A stretch of 64,000 nt of DNA, from assembly GCF_002159835.1 (NCBI RefSeq), contig NZ_NFJL01000005.1, positions 62,001-126,000 on the forward strand, given 5' to 3'. How positions within the stretch are numbered: the first letter of the stretch is position 1; each line of letters starts with the position of its first letter. The notes under the pieces were generated by a model. The model was not told where the DNA came from. It saw only the letters and a program-made list of their open reading frames with translations, and did not search any database. The translations under genes and the position numbers were made by a program. The DNA comes from Blautia sp. An249 (lineage in GTDB: Bacteria > Bacillota > Clostridia > Lachnospirales > Lachnospiraceae). Shown here piece after piece: positions 8,376-16,868 of this stretch.

Positions 8376-8750
8376 TTGAAAAGAGAATTAGGAATTGCGA
8401 GGTGTGGATTAGCCTGCTGCTTGTGTTCAGAAAATGAACATTGCTCCGGCTGTAACTCCGGCGAATGTCCGGATAAAAACTGGTGTGAGAATAGAAAATG
8501 CTCACTCTCTAAAAATTTAGGGCATTGTTACAACTGTAATGAAGATTGCAAAAAGGGATTATTAGGCAAAATCAAGCCTTACGCTTTCACGCTGTTTGTC
8601 AAAAGGTATGGAGAAGAATGCTTGTTAAATTGTCTTGAAAGAAATGGAAACAATGGAATTATATACCACAGAGAAAGTTTAAATGGCGATTATGATGGTT
8701 TTGAAGATGTTGAAAAACTGATAGAATTTATAAAAACAGGACAGAAATAG
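8376..8750 (+). CDS. Cys-rich DUF3795-type protein, 124 aa
   Basis: The N-terminal half carries closely spaced cysteines (CGLACCLCSENEHCSGCNSGECP, then more Cys up to about residue 50). This is the arrangement of DUF3795 proteins, thought to bind metal. TTG start at 8376 behind GAGGG. It is last in the cassette, 39 bases after the RidA gene. Function unknown. Confidence 0.75.
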   Translation: MKRELGIARCGLACCLCSENEHCSGCNSGECPDKNWCENRKCSLSKNLGHCYNCNEDCKKGLLGKIKPYAFTLFVKRYGEECLLNCLERNGNNGIIYHRESLNGDYDGFEDVEKLIEFIKTGQK

Positions 8751-8782
8751 GGAAGAATGTCCATGCCCTTTTTGTTTACAGA

Positions 8783-8823
8783 CAGTTAAGGGGCGAATAT
8801 TGAAAAATATCGTTCCTTAACTG
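8783..8823 (+). terminator. Long hairpin closing the WYL cassette
   Basis: CAGTTAAGG (8783-8791) pairs with CCTTAACTG (8815-8823). A second stem, CGAATATT against AATATCG, is nested inside. No clear U tract follows. It may be a terminator or the scar of the cassette's insertion, since the permease fragment begins just after it. Confidence 0.5.
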
Positions 8824-8838
8824 CATAAATGGAGCCCG

Positions 8839-9261
8839 TTGACACCATTTTTTGTTGAGGAAAGGGGGAATTTCCCATGGTTGGTATTTCTCTTTTGTGT
8901 TATCAACCTGATTAACACGACACTTTCTAACCAGATAGCCAGAAAGCAAGAAAACAGTATTCTGCGTTCTATCGTTCTGACTCAAAAACAGTTATGTAAA
9001 ATGAATATCTGCGAGGGTCTATGCTATGCGTTCTTTGCGACATTTGCGACACTGATCATTGGGCTTCCAGTTTCCATCTTTGCTTGCAGAAAAATGAGTG
9101 CAGGTGCTTTTGCCGGAAATGTAGTCCCTTATCAGTTCCCAGTTTTAGAAATGGGACTGTTCATTCTGGTACTTTTCGGAATGGAATTGATTCTGTCTGT
9201 ATGGACAGTGAATAGACAGAAAAAGCAATCTCTAATCGAGCAAATGCGTTCAATGGAATAA
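8839..9261 (+). pseudogene. C-terminal fragment of an FtsX/MacB-type ABC transporter permease
   Basis: About 140 residues with two or three membrane spans (LVFLFCVINLIN, FFATFATLIIGLPV, GLFILVLFGMELIL). It carries the typical FtsX ending with ILRSIVLTQKQL and RQKKQSLIEQMRSME. Full-length permeases of this type are 400-850 residues, so only the end survives. With the broken response regulator at 5008, this suggests an old BceRS-AB-like locus whose middle was lost or replaced by the WYL cassette. Confidence 0.75.
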
Positions 9262-9271
9262 GCTCAAATCC

Positions 9272-9301
9272 AGCGGGGCGGCGTGTGCTACCCCGCTTTT
9301 T
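9272..9301 (+). terminator. Hairpin terminator after the permease fragment
   Basis: AGCGGGG (9272-9278) pairs with CCCCGCT (9291-9297), followed by TTTTT. Confidence 0.75.
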
Positions 9302-9353
9302 CTATGGTTTACTCTAACTCCTCATTTTTTACTTTTCCATGGATTTCCTCGAA

Positions 9354-9722
9354 TCAGTTCTTCAAAATAAATAATATTTTTTCCATAACATCTTCAAGAC
9401 TCAAGTACTTTGGATTTACTATAAGGTACCCCGTCAGCAACATCCGCACGATAATCTGATACTCCAGTGCCCATACCGTTGTCTCCTGTTCTGTATCTCC
9501 ATACCACTCGTCAAACTTCTTGATCAGCATATATCTCTCAAAATCCGTCATTTTCTGTTTCAGGAAATACAGTGGCTCGTCTTCATATTGGTACTGGTTA
9601 AAAACTGCCGCGGATATACTCTTTATTTCATCCTTCCACTTTATTGTAACAACGCCTCCAATATCCGTTTCCATCTTCGTCTTTAGAACATCTACAATAA
9701 TCTTTCGATATACTGTTTTCAT
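9354..9722 (-). CDS. Hypothetical protein, 122 aa
   Basis: Helical, charged protein (MKTVYRKIIVDVL start, FEWYGDTEQETTVW middle). No family recognised. The start at 9722 follows AAAGGAG by 8 bases. It is a single gene transcribed from the element-type motif at 9757. Confidence 0.7.
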   Translation of the reverse strand: MKTVYRKIIVDVLKTKMETDIGGVVTIKWKDEIKSISAAVFNQYQYEDEPLYFLKQKMTDFERYMLIKKFDEWYGDTEQETTVWALEYQIIVRMLLTGYLIVNPKYLSLEDVMEKILFILKN

Positions 9723-9756
9723 ATGCTGCACTCCTTTCGCCAATTAATTCTTACAA

Positions 9757-9771
9757 TTAATATGAAAGAAA
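9757..9771 (-). promoter_or_regulatory. Element-type promoter motif (TTTC-N3-CATATTAA)
   Basis: Minus-strand TTTC-TTT-CATATTAA, 35 bases before the gene start at 9722. Confidence 0.65.
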
Positions 9772-9835
9772 CTGCTGCCTAAATGGTTTTAATAACAACG
9801 ATCTGTCACCAACAAACTGTATTCTTAAAATAGCA

Positions 9836-9886
9836 GAGGGCCCCCGCAGGAGCCCTCCAGACTGGAGGCTTCACAATTTCCTCCAG
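9836..9886 (-). terminator. Tandem hairpins ending the operon at 10034-12013
   Basis: GAGGGC (9836-9841) pairs with GCCCTC (9852-9857). A second stem, CTGGAGG (9862-9868), pairs with CCTCCAG (9880-9886). The pair lies about 150 bases downstream of the operon's last stop. Confidence 0.6.
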
Positions 9887-10033
9887 TACAATACTGAACT
9901 AAACATACCAAAAGCTGTAAAAATATCAGGTCAATAGTTTAGTTCCTTTTCAGTATATGCGCAATTAAAATAAAAATACAGAGAAGAAACTTCCTCTTTC
10001 TATTCTGCTCTACATTTCGTTCTGTAATCATGA

Positions 10034-10336
10034 CTATTTTGAAATTATCTCTAATAACTCATTTACTGTCTCCGGTACGTATCTACATGAAAATGTACTA
10101 GTGTCCTCATCATATAAAGAGACCACACAGTTTCCTAATAGACCTTTTAGCATTATTGCGTTAAACAAAGAACTTGCTTTTTTATAATCCCGCCTCACTT
10201 TCCTGTTCGGACCATACTGCTGTTGGATTATATAGCACAATCTGTAAATTCGCTCTTTAGAATCAGCCTTCCGCAGCTGAGTATATATGCGTTTCATTTC
10301 CCACTCAAATTGTAAATCTTGGTTCAAGTTATGCAC
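10034..10336 (-). CDS. Hypothetical protein, 100 aa
   Basis: Small basic helical protein, unrecognised. The GTG start at 10336 has a poor ribosome site, so the real start may be an internal ATG (EWEMKRIY). It lies 30 bases after the DUF4116 gene and is the last gene of this minus-strand operon. Confidence 0.6.
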   Translation of the reverse strand: MHNLNQDLQFEWEMKRIYTQLRKADSKERIYRLCYIIQQQYGPNRKVRRDYKKASSLFNAIMLKGLLGNCVVSLYDEDTSTFSCRYVPETVNELLEIISK

Positions 10337-10366
10337 CTTCTTTTTCTACTATATCTTCCTGTATTA

Positions 10367-11341
10367 TCACGCTACACGCCCATAAGAAAGCTTCACTCCT
10401 GCTTCCTTAAATCTTTGCTGCAGGGATTCCATTTTTGATGGCTCGGAAAACCGATCAATTAAAATATCCTGAAACTCACGCTCTTCAAGATACTCTTTTT
10501 TAAGAACATACAGATCTGCCAACACATACTTGCCTTTTTTCACCCATATCAGTGCCGCTTCTCTATCCTCTACAAGTTCCGGAGCCCTATTAATATGTAT
10601 ATGGATGCCTGTATCTAACAGTTTCTTTACAAATTCCCTGTCCTTTCTGATTTTTGTCGGTATTACATCAGGGAGATGTTCCACAAATCTGCGCTGAATG
10701 GATGAATCAAAAGCCAACAATATGAGATCACGGTCCTGCTTCATCAAATCATTAAGTTTCCTGTAAAGGCAGCCATTTTTCTTAAGTGCCTTTATGATCA
10801 GTTCCTTATCGCTTTCATAATATTTAGGGAACTCAAAGAAAAGATCATCTGCGCACTGTTCAATATAGGACTCCGCTACCTCCCTGTCTTTTTGTAAATC
10901 CGCGTCGGCATACTGAAATGCCTGTGGACGCTTCTTGCAAATTTCCAGAACTGCTGCCTTATCATATCTTAACCGATCCAGCTCCTGATGTCTTTCCCAC
11001 CGATTAATACGCTTCTTCTCAAAGCGTGCTGCCGCGCACTCTCCTACATACTCTCCCAACCGTTCATCATCAAGAAATGAACGTAAAACGCTTGGCACCT
11101 TTTTGTATTCTTCACGCACAATTCGGCATATGTAAGTCTGCCCACTAAGTCTATACTCTCCATCCCGATAAAGTTGTGCGATCCATGATAATACTCCTTG
11201 AATTCCTCTTTCGCCCAGAATATCACTTAGCTGTTTCACCTCATATGTTTCAAAAATTCTGCGATGTAAACTACTGCTTGCACTGGTGACAAATACTTTC
11301 TTATCAGCAATCTTGATTTCGTTTATAATTAAATAACTCAT
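10367..11341 (-). CDS. DUF4116-like repeat protein, 324 aa
   Basis: From about residue 120 the protein is built of repeats of the form DK(E/D)xVLxxxKKxxxxLxxxxxxxxxDR, for example DREVAESYIEQC, DKELIIKALKKNG, DRDLILLAFDSS, DREFVKKLLDTG and DREAALIWVKKG. This is the DUF4116 pattern, a helical repeat often seen in large mobile elements and some eukaryotic viruses and probably used for protein binding. It starts 21 bases after its upstream neighbour, so the two are cotranscribed. Function unknown. Confidence 0.75.
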   Translation of the reverse strand: MSYLIINEIKIADKKVFVTSASSSLHRRIFETYEVKQLSDILGERGIQGVLSWIAQLYRDGEYRLSGQTYICRIVREEYKKVPSVLRSFLDDERLGEYVGECAAARFEKKRINRWERHQELDRLRYDKAAVLEICKKRPQAFQYADADLQKDREVAESYIEQCADDLFFEFPKYYESDKELIIKALKKNGCLYRKLNDLMKQDRDLILLAFDSSIQRRFVEHLPDVIPTKIRKDREFVKKLLDTGIHIHINRAPELVEDREAALIWVKKGKYVLADLYVLKKEYLEEREFQDILIDRFSEPSKMESLQQRFKEAGVKLSYGRVA

Positions 11342-11362
11342 AGTGTCCGTCTCCTCACTGCA

Positions 11363-12013
11363 TCATTCGTCCACCTGCTGCTCCGGCATTTTTTCTTTCT
11401 CATGCGCAAGTGTCTCCATTTCTACTTCATACGGGATTTCATTTAGGATAAAGTTAAAATCCTCACCGCTTTCTCTTTTCCATGTCTGGTATCTTTCATA
11501 TCGTCTCGCCAAAACTTCTATATATTGACTACTGAAATGGCACCAGAATCTGTCTCCGTCTTTATCCAAAGCACATATTCCAACATCTAAAAGAGTACCG
11601 CCAAGGAAGGATCTTTTAGGCATAATATCTTTACAATGCCCCAAGATTGTGTAATTTCTCTTGCCACATTCCATTGCCAATTCCCATGGGTTGCTGGAGA
11701 TCCATGCGTTCGCCTGGGTATGAGATCCGATTTCGTCCAGGTGTAGCGGTTTTTGCACGTTTCTTATTATCTCTGCAGCCTTTTCGTTATATTTGTCACG
11801 TATCTCGTCATCCGTCAACGCGATCAAAAACCATGCCTCTGAACTGATCTGTTCCTCCCTTCCGCCCGGTTCCCACATCTCAACTGTTACGTATGCAGCA
11901 TTGATTTCTTTGACATATGCCATAAAGCTTTCAGACATCCCGCCGTGGATAGTCCCGCTTATCTGCTGCCCTATTTCCAACTGTTTATAAGTAACTCTTC
12001 TTGTTTCTTCCAT
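11363..12013 (-). CDS. Hypothetical protein, 216 aa
   Basis: Beta-rich N-terminal half with YVTVEMWEPGGREEQISSEAWFLIAL and a charged C-terminus. No family recognised. ATG at 12013 with GAGGTG. Its upstream DNA is interrupted about 150 bases away by the IS110 element, which probably cut this operon off from the methyltransferase operon upstream. Confidence 0.7.
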   Translation of the reverse strand: MEETRRVTYKQLEIGQQISGTIHGGMSESFMAYVKEINAAYVTVEMWEPGGREEQISSEAWFLIALTDDEIRDKYNEKAAEIIRNVQKPLHLDEIGSHTQANAWISSNPWELAMECGKRNYTILGHCKDIMPKRSFLGGTLLDVGICALDKDGDRFWCHFSSQYIEVLARRYERYQTWKRESGEDFNFILNEIPYEVEMETLAHEKEKMPEQQVDE

Positions 12014-12179
12014 TGCTTTTTCACCTCGTATAATAAGTTTGTAGCCAAGAGAATTCAGGTTACAGACTTATTCTTTTTATGGTATAGAGGTAAGGAGTTC
12101 AAGGAGGGATCTCCCCTCATCCCATTCCCTTCTATACAGTCAATAGTTACATAGCAATAAAGTTTCTCCCGTGGTATGA

Positions 12180-12436
12180 TATCAGCAGAGTCTGATGTCT
12201 GAGGGCACTGCTTTTTCACCTTTCAGCCGGTCCGTCCGTGCCTGCTTGTGGAGCATGCAGCCCGGCGTGTATGGCACATTCTGTTTACTCAGGAGCTGCA
12301 TCCCCTGTTACAGCACCAGCAAGAAATGCTGATGGGGTGCATGCTGATAACGCGAGGTTCCAGTCACCTTACACAGCCCGGGATAAACTCTCTCCTTCAG
12401 GTTCCTCAAATCCCGATCGGAAAGGATGGTGATACC
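12180..12436 (+). ncRNA. Candidate bridge RNA region of the IS110 element
   Basis: The non-coding leader before the transposase contains several nested stem-loops. GCATCCCC at about 12298 pairs with GGGGTGC at 12334-12340, and a CAGCA...TGCTG pair lies inside. IS621 and relatives express a bridge RNA from this position that pairs with both target and donor DNA. The assignment here is by position and structure only; the target- and donor-binding loops were not resolved. Confidence 0.45.
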
Positions 12437-13735
12437 ATGTTAAAGATCAACTTCATGTCCACTCTGTTTGTCGGTATTGACGTTAGTTCAAAATCCAATG
12501 TCGTTTACGCTATGGATTTTTATAAGAACAAGTACATCTCTTCCTCTTTCGCCAATAATCAGCCTGGAGCTGAGGAATTAGCCGGTATGATCCTGGATTG
12601 TCTGCATAAGCATCCGGATCTGACAACAGTTGTGGCCGCTTTGGAATCCACTTCCGTCTACAGTGTTCATATCGCAAATTATCTGTCCACCTGCGAACGC
12701 CTTATGTCTTACAAACCCTACGTCTTTTGTCTAAACCCGAAGATGACGGCCAATTACAGAAAGTCATTCATTGGCTTATCAAAGACAGACCCTCTTGATG
12801 CGTTCGTCATCGCAGATTTTGCCAGAGCTGGGCGGATTGAGTGTGAACCATGGCGAGGCAGTCAATATCTGGCTTTAAAGCGCCTTACCAGGCACCGTCT
12901 GCATCTTGCGGGATGTATCTCCCGTGAGAAGACCTATATGGTTTCCAACCTGTATCTGAAGTTTAGTGAACTACAGCTTCTCCAAGATGATGATCGGCCC
13001 TTCAGCAATCTCTACGGTGCGGCATCCTCTGCTGTTCTTACGGAGTTTATGTCCGTTCAGGACATCATTGATGCTCCGGAAGAAGAACTGCTCCAGTTTC
13101 TGGCTCAAAAGAGCAGGAACCGGATCCAGGACCTGTCAAAGACATCGGCTTTATTAAAAAAAGCTGCTCGTGATTCTTATCGCCTGGACAAATGCATGTA
13201 TGAGCCGATCAATATCTCTTTAGCGAGTTCCTTTAATTGCATTGAAACCTATCAGAAAGAGATCAAAGCAATTGATAAAGCCATCGAAAAAACAATTCGG
13301 GGCATGACGCCGAATGCATTGACTATCCTGCAGTCCATCCCCGGCATCGGTCCTGTCTGGGCCGCAGGGATGATTGCTGAAATCGGGAGCATCTCCGCAT
13401 TTCATTCCTCAGATGCTCTGGCTAAGTATGCTGGTTTGACCTGGAGACGCAATGATTCCGGTGATTTTGAGGCCGAGGATACACCGGTTACCAAAGCTGG
13501 CAACAGCTATCTCCGGTACTATTTCGGTGAAGCAGCTAACAGTGTCCGGCGTCATATTCCGGAATATCAGGCGTATTACGCTAAAAAATATGCTGAAGTT
13601 CCTAAGCATCAGCACAAGAGAGCACTCGCACTTACATCTCGTAAACTTGTACGACTCGTTTTTGGATTGCTGGCCAAAAACCAACTGTACACCGGCGAAC
13701 AACTGGACGCCGAACCGAATAAAGAGTCGAACTGA
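12437..13735 (+). CDS. IS110-family DEDD transposase, 432 aa
   Basis: The N-terminal RuvC-like domain shows GIDVSSKSN (Asp), ALESTSVYS (Glu) and KTDPLDAFVIADFAR (the DxxD pair), giving the DEDD set. The C-terminal Transposase_20 domain shows SIPGIGPVWAAGMIAEIG and then KAGNSYLRYYF, whose Ser is the expected nucleophile. ATG 12437 follows AAAGGATGG; a longer open frame upstream lies in the structured RNA and is not coding. It appears intact. Confidence 0.92.
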   Translation: MLKINFMSTLFVGIDVSSKSNVVYAMDFYKNKYISSSFANNQPGAEELAGMILDCLHKHPDLTTVVAALESTSVYSVHIANYLSTCERLMSYKPYVFCLNPKMTANYRKSFIGLSKTDPLDAFVIADFARAGRIECEPWRGSQYLALKRLTRHRLHLAGCISREKTYMVSNLYLKFSELQLLQDDDRPFSNLYGAASSAVLTEFMSVQDIIDAPEEELLQFLAQKSRNRIQDLSKTSALLKKAARDSYRLDKCMYEPINISLASSFNCIETYQKEIKAIDKAIEKTIRGMTPNALTILQSIPGIGPVWAAGMIAEIGSISAFHSSDALAKYAGLTWRRNDSGDFEAEDTPVTKAGNSYLRYYFGEAANSVRRHIPEYQAYYAKKYAEVPKHQHKRALALTSRKLVRLVFGLLAKNQLYTGEQLDAEPNKESN

Positions 13736-13848
13736 CGTTTGTTTTTGCGTTTAGCAAAGCAAATGATGGTGAAGTGCGCCCTTTTAACGGGAAAACCCAT
13801 TAAAATTTTTTCAAAATTCTCTTGACATATCACCAGGAAGCTCTGTAT

Positions 13849-15372
13849 TTATGCTGCTTTATTGATTTTCTCATTAAACTCTAAAAAATCTTTCAGAAGT
13901 CTTCTGCTCCGCTGAGCTTTGTATCCTTTCTTCTCCAGAAAATCACAATATTCCTCCAGATAAAAGGGTATATCTTTAAGCCGGTTCACTCCGGAATGAA
14001 TGACGACACAATATGCCGCAAGCGTCTTCGCTTCTATACGATAATTCTCATGTTCACATCTGGTCCAAATATCGGGGAACTTCTCTTCAAACAACTGGTC
14101 AATCTGCCGGCAAAGGCTCTCATTACGTATGTATGTCTCTATATTTCGAGTCGTGTCAAACTCCGGGAGCTTGCTTCTGTATGATTGGTAGCCTCTTTCA
14201 TTAATCTTCTTGTACAAAGAATCTATCCTTTGAGCGATGTTCATTATTCCTTCATCCTGTAACAGCCTTTTTTCATCCTCCGTAAAGAAATCTGGAATCT
14301 GTTTCAAAACTTTATGAAGAAAAGCTTTTTGTGCTATAGTCGCCTCTCTGGGAATCATATTCACCTCATATATCTCAGAGGCAACAATCTCTTCCTCTTT
14401 AGCTTCTTCTGCGATAGCGTCCTGGGTTGTTTCCTCATCCTCTGACGTTTCATACAAAGTAAACATTTTGAAGCGGTCCACTGCCTTTTGAATAAATTCT
14501 TTACATATCTCATATACGATCGAAAAACGGTTTGTTTCCACTGCAGCCTTTGCCATATTACAGGAACCGCCAAACTGATCCAGACATACATCCTTTTCTT
14601 TGGTCAGCTGCTCGATCAGATATTTATACAAGGCAATAGGCTTCTCCGCCTGATGGCTCTTGTGTTTTCCTTTATTCGCCGGAATATCAATCTCATAGTT
14701 TAATATTCTTGTAGTCTGATATGCTTTCCCACCAGAGTTAAGACAACGTGCTTTGCCTTTGGTAAATATAACAATCTGCTCTACACCTTTCGTTGTACGC
14801 CCAGTATTGATGACTCCCTCCGGAGCTTTCCTCCAGATGACGCTCGCATAATAATTCAAATTTGCCTTCTCTGCCATCTCCTCAATCTGGTTCAGATACT
14901 TTTTATTTGTAAAGCTCCGCACAGGCAAAAACTCTGCCAGATATCCGCCTTGTATCAGTACTCTCGCTTTCTGCTCAAAATCCTCTTGTGTATAGCAAAA
15001 GGTTTCATAATCTGCAAAGCATTTCTGGTTGCCGGATTTGTGTGCTTTTTCATTCTTCCATGGATGGTCATTGATGATAGCCGATATTGAGTTATCCTCA
15101 ATTTCATCCAGTTTTCTGCCGTTCCCACGTATCAAAAGGCTGGCACTCTCTTTTCCCACCAGAAGATATACCCCCTTTGCCACACGCTTAAACCGCTGTT
15201 TCCTGTCTCTGTATATACCACAGCGAACGGATTCCTCCGGCCATTTTGATGCAGCCTTATAAATTTCTTTCAAACATGCGATCCCATTTTTCTTGCTTGC
15301 TAAGAAGCGCTCCACTGTATCCCCAATTGTTTCTGCCAGAAAATCATTTTGTTGTGTTGCACTTTCTACCAT
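13849..15372 (-). CDS. Beta-class DNA methyltransferase with unusual NDHPW motif, 507 aa
   Basis: The N-terminus (about 10-75) looks like a winged-helix or HARE-like DNA-binding segment. The methyltransferase core follows: SAIINDHPW (about 95-105) takes the place of motif IV (usually DPPY/SPPY), and VCLDQFGGSCNMAKAAVETNRF (about 260-280) is motif I, which binds AdoMet. Motif IV before motif I marks the beta class of N6-adenine or N4-cytosine enzymes. The C-terminal 200 residues have no known domain. It overlaps the upstream gene by 29 bases. No nuclease neighbours it, so it is an orphan enzyme, perhaps for anti-restriction. Confidence 0.78.
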   Translation of the reverse strand: MVESATQQNDFLAETIGDTVERFLASKKNGIACLKEIYKAASKWPEESVRCGIYRDRKQRFKRVAKGVYLLVGKESASLLIRGNGRKLDEIEDNSISAIINDHPWKNEKAHKSGNQKCFADYETFCYTQEDFEQKARVLIQGGYLAEFLPVRSFTNKKYLNQIEEMAEKANLNYYASVIWRKAPEGVINTGRTTKGVEQIVIFTKGKARCLNSGGKAYQTTRILNYEIDIPANKGKHKSHQAEKPIALYKYLIEQLTKEKDVCLDQFGGSCNMAKAAVETNRFSIVYEICKEFIQKAVDRFKMFTLYETSEDEETTQDAIAEEAKEEEIVASEIYEVNMIPREATIAQKAFLHKVLKQIPDFFTEDEKRLLQDEGIMNIAQRIDSLYKKINERGYQSYRSKLPEFDTTRNIETYIRNESLCRQIDQLFEEKFPDIWTRCEHENYRIEAKTLAAYCVVIHSGVNRLKDIPFYLEEYCDFLEKKGYKAQRSRRLLKDFLEFNEKINKAA

Positions 15373-15808
15373 CAGTACCTCCCTCTCTGCATCTTTCCTG
15401 ATTCCTGAAGCTGTAATTAAATAGGCTAATGTCTAGCTCATCATCCGCGGCAAGTTCCATACTGTCCTCAAGATATTCCCCTTGAGGTAATGAGATTTTA
15501 TCCAGTGATTTAAAAAAGAATTGCTTTGCTTCGGAAATTGTCTGCGCCTGTTCATATGGAATTTCTACAAAGCCTTTACTCGTCCATACGACCGGAAGAC
15601 GAATCGGATCTTTCTCGTGTCTGCGAATAAATCCATTGAGTTCATCCCCAAAAGCTCGGATCAGACAACCATTTTCAAGTTCTACTTCATAAATACTGTT
15701 CCTGTCATCCTTGCACTGCAGCAACACATCTATTATCTGGTACTTCATATCATTAAACTGTCGATATGATGGATCTACTGTATAAAACATTCCCTCTTTG
15801 TTCATCAT
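15344..15808 (-). CDS. Hypothetical protein, 154 aa
   Basis: No family recognised. The N-terminal half resembles a small beta barrel (YQIIDVLLQCKDDRNSIYEVELENGCLIRAFGDELNGFI). ATG at 15808 follows AGAGGAG. The coding end overlaps the methyltransferase start by 29 bases, which suggests translational coupling. Confidence 0.7.
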   Translation of the reverse strand: MMNKEGMFYTVDPSYRQFNDMKYQIIDVLLQCKDDRNSIYEVELENGCLIRAFGDELNGFIRRHEKDPIRLPVVWTSKGFVEIPYEQAQTISEAKQFFFKSLDKISLPQGEYLEDSMELAADDELDISLFNYSFRNQERCREGGTDGRKCNTTK

Positions 15809-15849
15809 TTCTCAAGTCTCCTCTTTTACAGATCACTGTTCGTCTTTCG

Positions 15850-16230
15850 CTATAATTCCATGCCACATTCGCGTAAAGACTCATTAACAATATCCATAGT
15901 CAAAATACTTGCTTCAAATGCGCTCTTACTGTAGTTTGCAACGCTTTCAAAAATCGTCACTGCGATTTCTGGTGCACAGTTGCTATGCTCAGTCCTGATC
16001 GCTTCTGTAATACAAGCTTCTGTGCTATAATCTCCGCCACCGCTGCCCCAGCATCTGATCCAATGGGCGCATTCATCCGCCAGTCCTTCTACTGCCTGTT
16101 TTGGCAGACCTTCAAGCCATGCGTCATATTCTTTACAAGGTTTCTGCAAAAAATCCATAATCATACCTGTTGAAGCCCTCCTTAACATCTGTTTTGATAA
16201 ATTTTTCGTGTTCTCTGATTTTTCTTCCAA
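15850..16230 (-). CDS. Hypothetical protein, 126 aa
   Basis: Helical protein with a W-rich centre (CAHWIRCWGSGGGDYS), unrecognised. TTG start at 16230 behind AGGAGGT. It is first in the operon that continues into the methyltransferase and has an element-type motif 38 bases upstream. Confidence 0.65.
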   Translation of the reverse strand: MEEKSENTKNLSKQMLRRASTGMIMDFLQKPCKEYDAWLEGLPKQAVEGLADECAHWIRCWGSGGGDYSTEACITEAIRTEHSNCAPEIAVTIFESVANYSKSAFEASILTMDIVNESLRECGMEL

Positions 16231-16267
16231 TTGCTCTGTTACCTCCTCTCATCTGTATGATTCACTA

Positions 16268-16282
16268 AAAATATGCATGAAA
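16268..16282 (-). promoter_or_regulatory. Element-type promoter motif (TTTC-N3-CATATTTT)
   Basis: Minus-strand TTTC-ATG-CATATTTT, 38 bases upstream of the gene at 16230 and just after the terminator of the par operon. Confidence 0.65.
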
Positions 16283-16295
16283 CTGCTCCATACAA

Positions 16296-16329
16296 AAAGG
16301 CTGCCCTCATAAAGAGCAGCGCTTTTTGT
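16296..16329 (-). terminator. Terminator of the parMR operon
   Basis: On the minus strand AAAAAGCGCTGC pairs with GCAGCCTTTTT, nine bases after the stop at 16338, with a U tract. Confidence 0.8.
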
Positions 16330-16337
16330 TCCTTATC

Positions 16338-16868
16338 TTACTGTTTTGCCATTTCCTGAAATGCAGTCAGCCAGTCATCCCCTGTTTCCATCTCATTTTC
16401 TGTTTCTTCTGATTCTTTCATCTGGCTCTCCATTACTCTTGCCGTGTCTTCTGCCGTCGTGTACTTTCTATGCCGTTCCCCTTTCCAGAAGGATTCTGAA
16501 GAGGTTCCGTGTTCAAGCATCATTTCCATGTCCGACGTATATGGCCGGTAATCAAAAATTTCTATGGAATGCCTCAGCAATTCCTTAACAACCAGCCCTC
16601 TGCATCCTTTCTTAAATCTTTGAATCCAGTCGGCTATCTCCTCATCTTCGTTTTTATAGAAACGGATTCCTACCGTCTTCGTCTTTATTTTTCCTTCCGG
16701 CTTTCTTGGAAGCGGAATACTTTCCCGCTGTCCGGAGATTTCATTACGCAGCACCGTCTTTACCAGTGCGGAAAATCTCCGGGATAAAGGATCTGCCTCC
16801 AGCCATAGCAGATCAATGTCTTTTTCCGTAAGCCGGATTGACAGACGGTATATTGTCTGCTTCCTCAT
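16338..16868 (-). CDS. ParR-like DNA-binding partner of ParM, 176 aa
   Basis: The basic N-terminus (RLSIRLTEKDIDLLWLEADPLSRRFSALVKTVLRNEI) has the look of a ribbon-helix-helix. A second similar stretch, TVGIRFYKNEDEEIADWIQRF...LVVKELLRHSI, lies at about 65-105. The tail is acidic, as in ParR proteins that contact the ParM filament. Its start codon overlaps the parM stop (ATGA). The assignment rests on synteny and shape rather than clear sequence similarity. Confidence 0.65.
   Translation of the reverse strand: MRKQTIYRLSIRLTEKDIDLLWLEADPLSRRFSALVKTVLRNEISGQRESIPLPRKPEGKIKTKTVGIRFYKNEDEEIADWIQRFKKGCRGLVVKELLRHSIEIFDYRPYTSDMEMMLEHGTSSESFWKGERHRKYTTAEDTARVMESQMKESEETENEMETGDDWLTAFQEMAKQ

Larger units (their letters stand above)
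12175..13835 (+). mobile_element. IS110-family insertion element (ends approximate)
   Basis: One DEDD transposase gene is flanked by about 260 bases of structured non-coding DNA upstream and about 100 bases downstream, with no terminal inverted repeats. This is the IS110 layout. Similar motifs (GATATCAGCAG near 12177 and CATATCACCAGG near 13826) may mark the two ends, but exact borders need comparison with other copies. It is inserted opposite to and between two minus-strand genes of one operon. Confidence 0.7.

Noticed and set aside
12248-12436. Longer N-terminus for the IS110 transposase
   Set aside because: The extra 63 codons lie in the structured RNA region and do not resemble the family; ATG 12437 has a ribosome site and family-like start.
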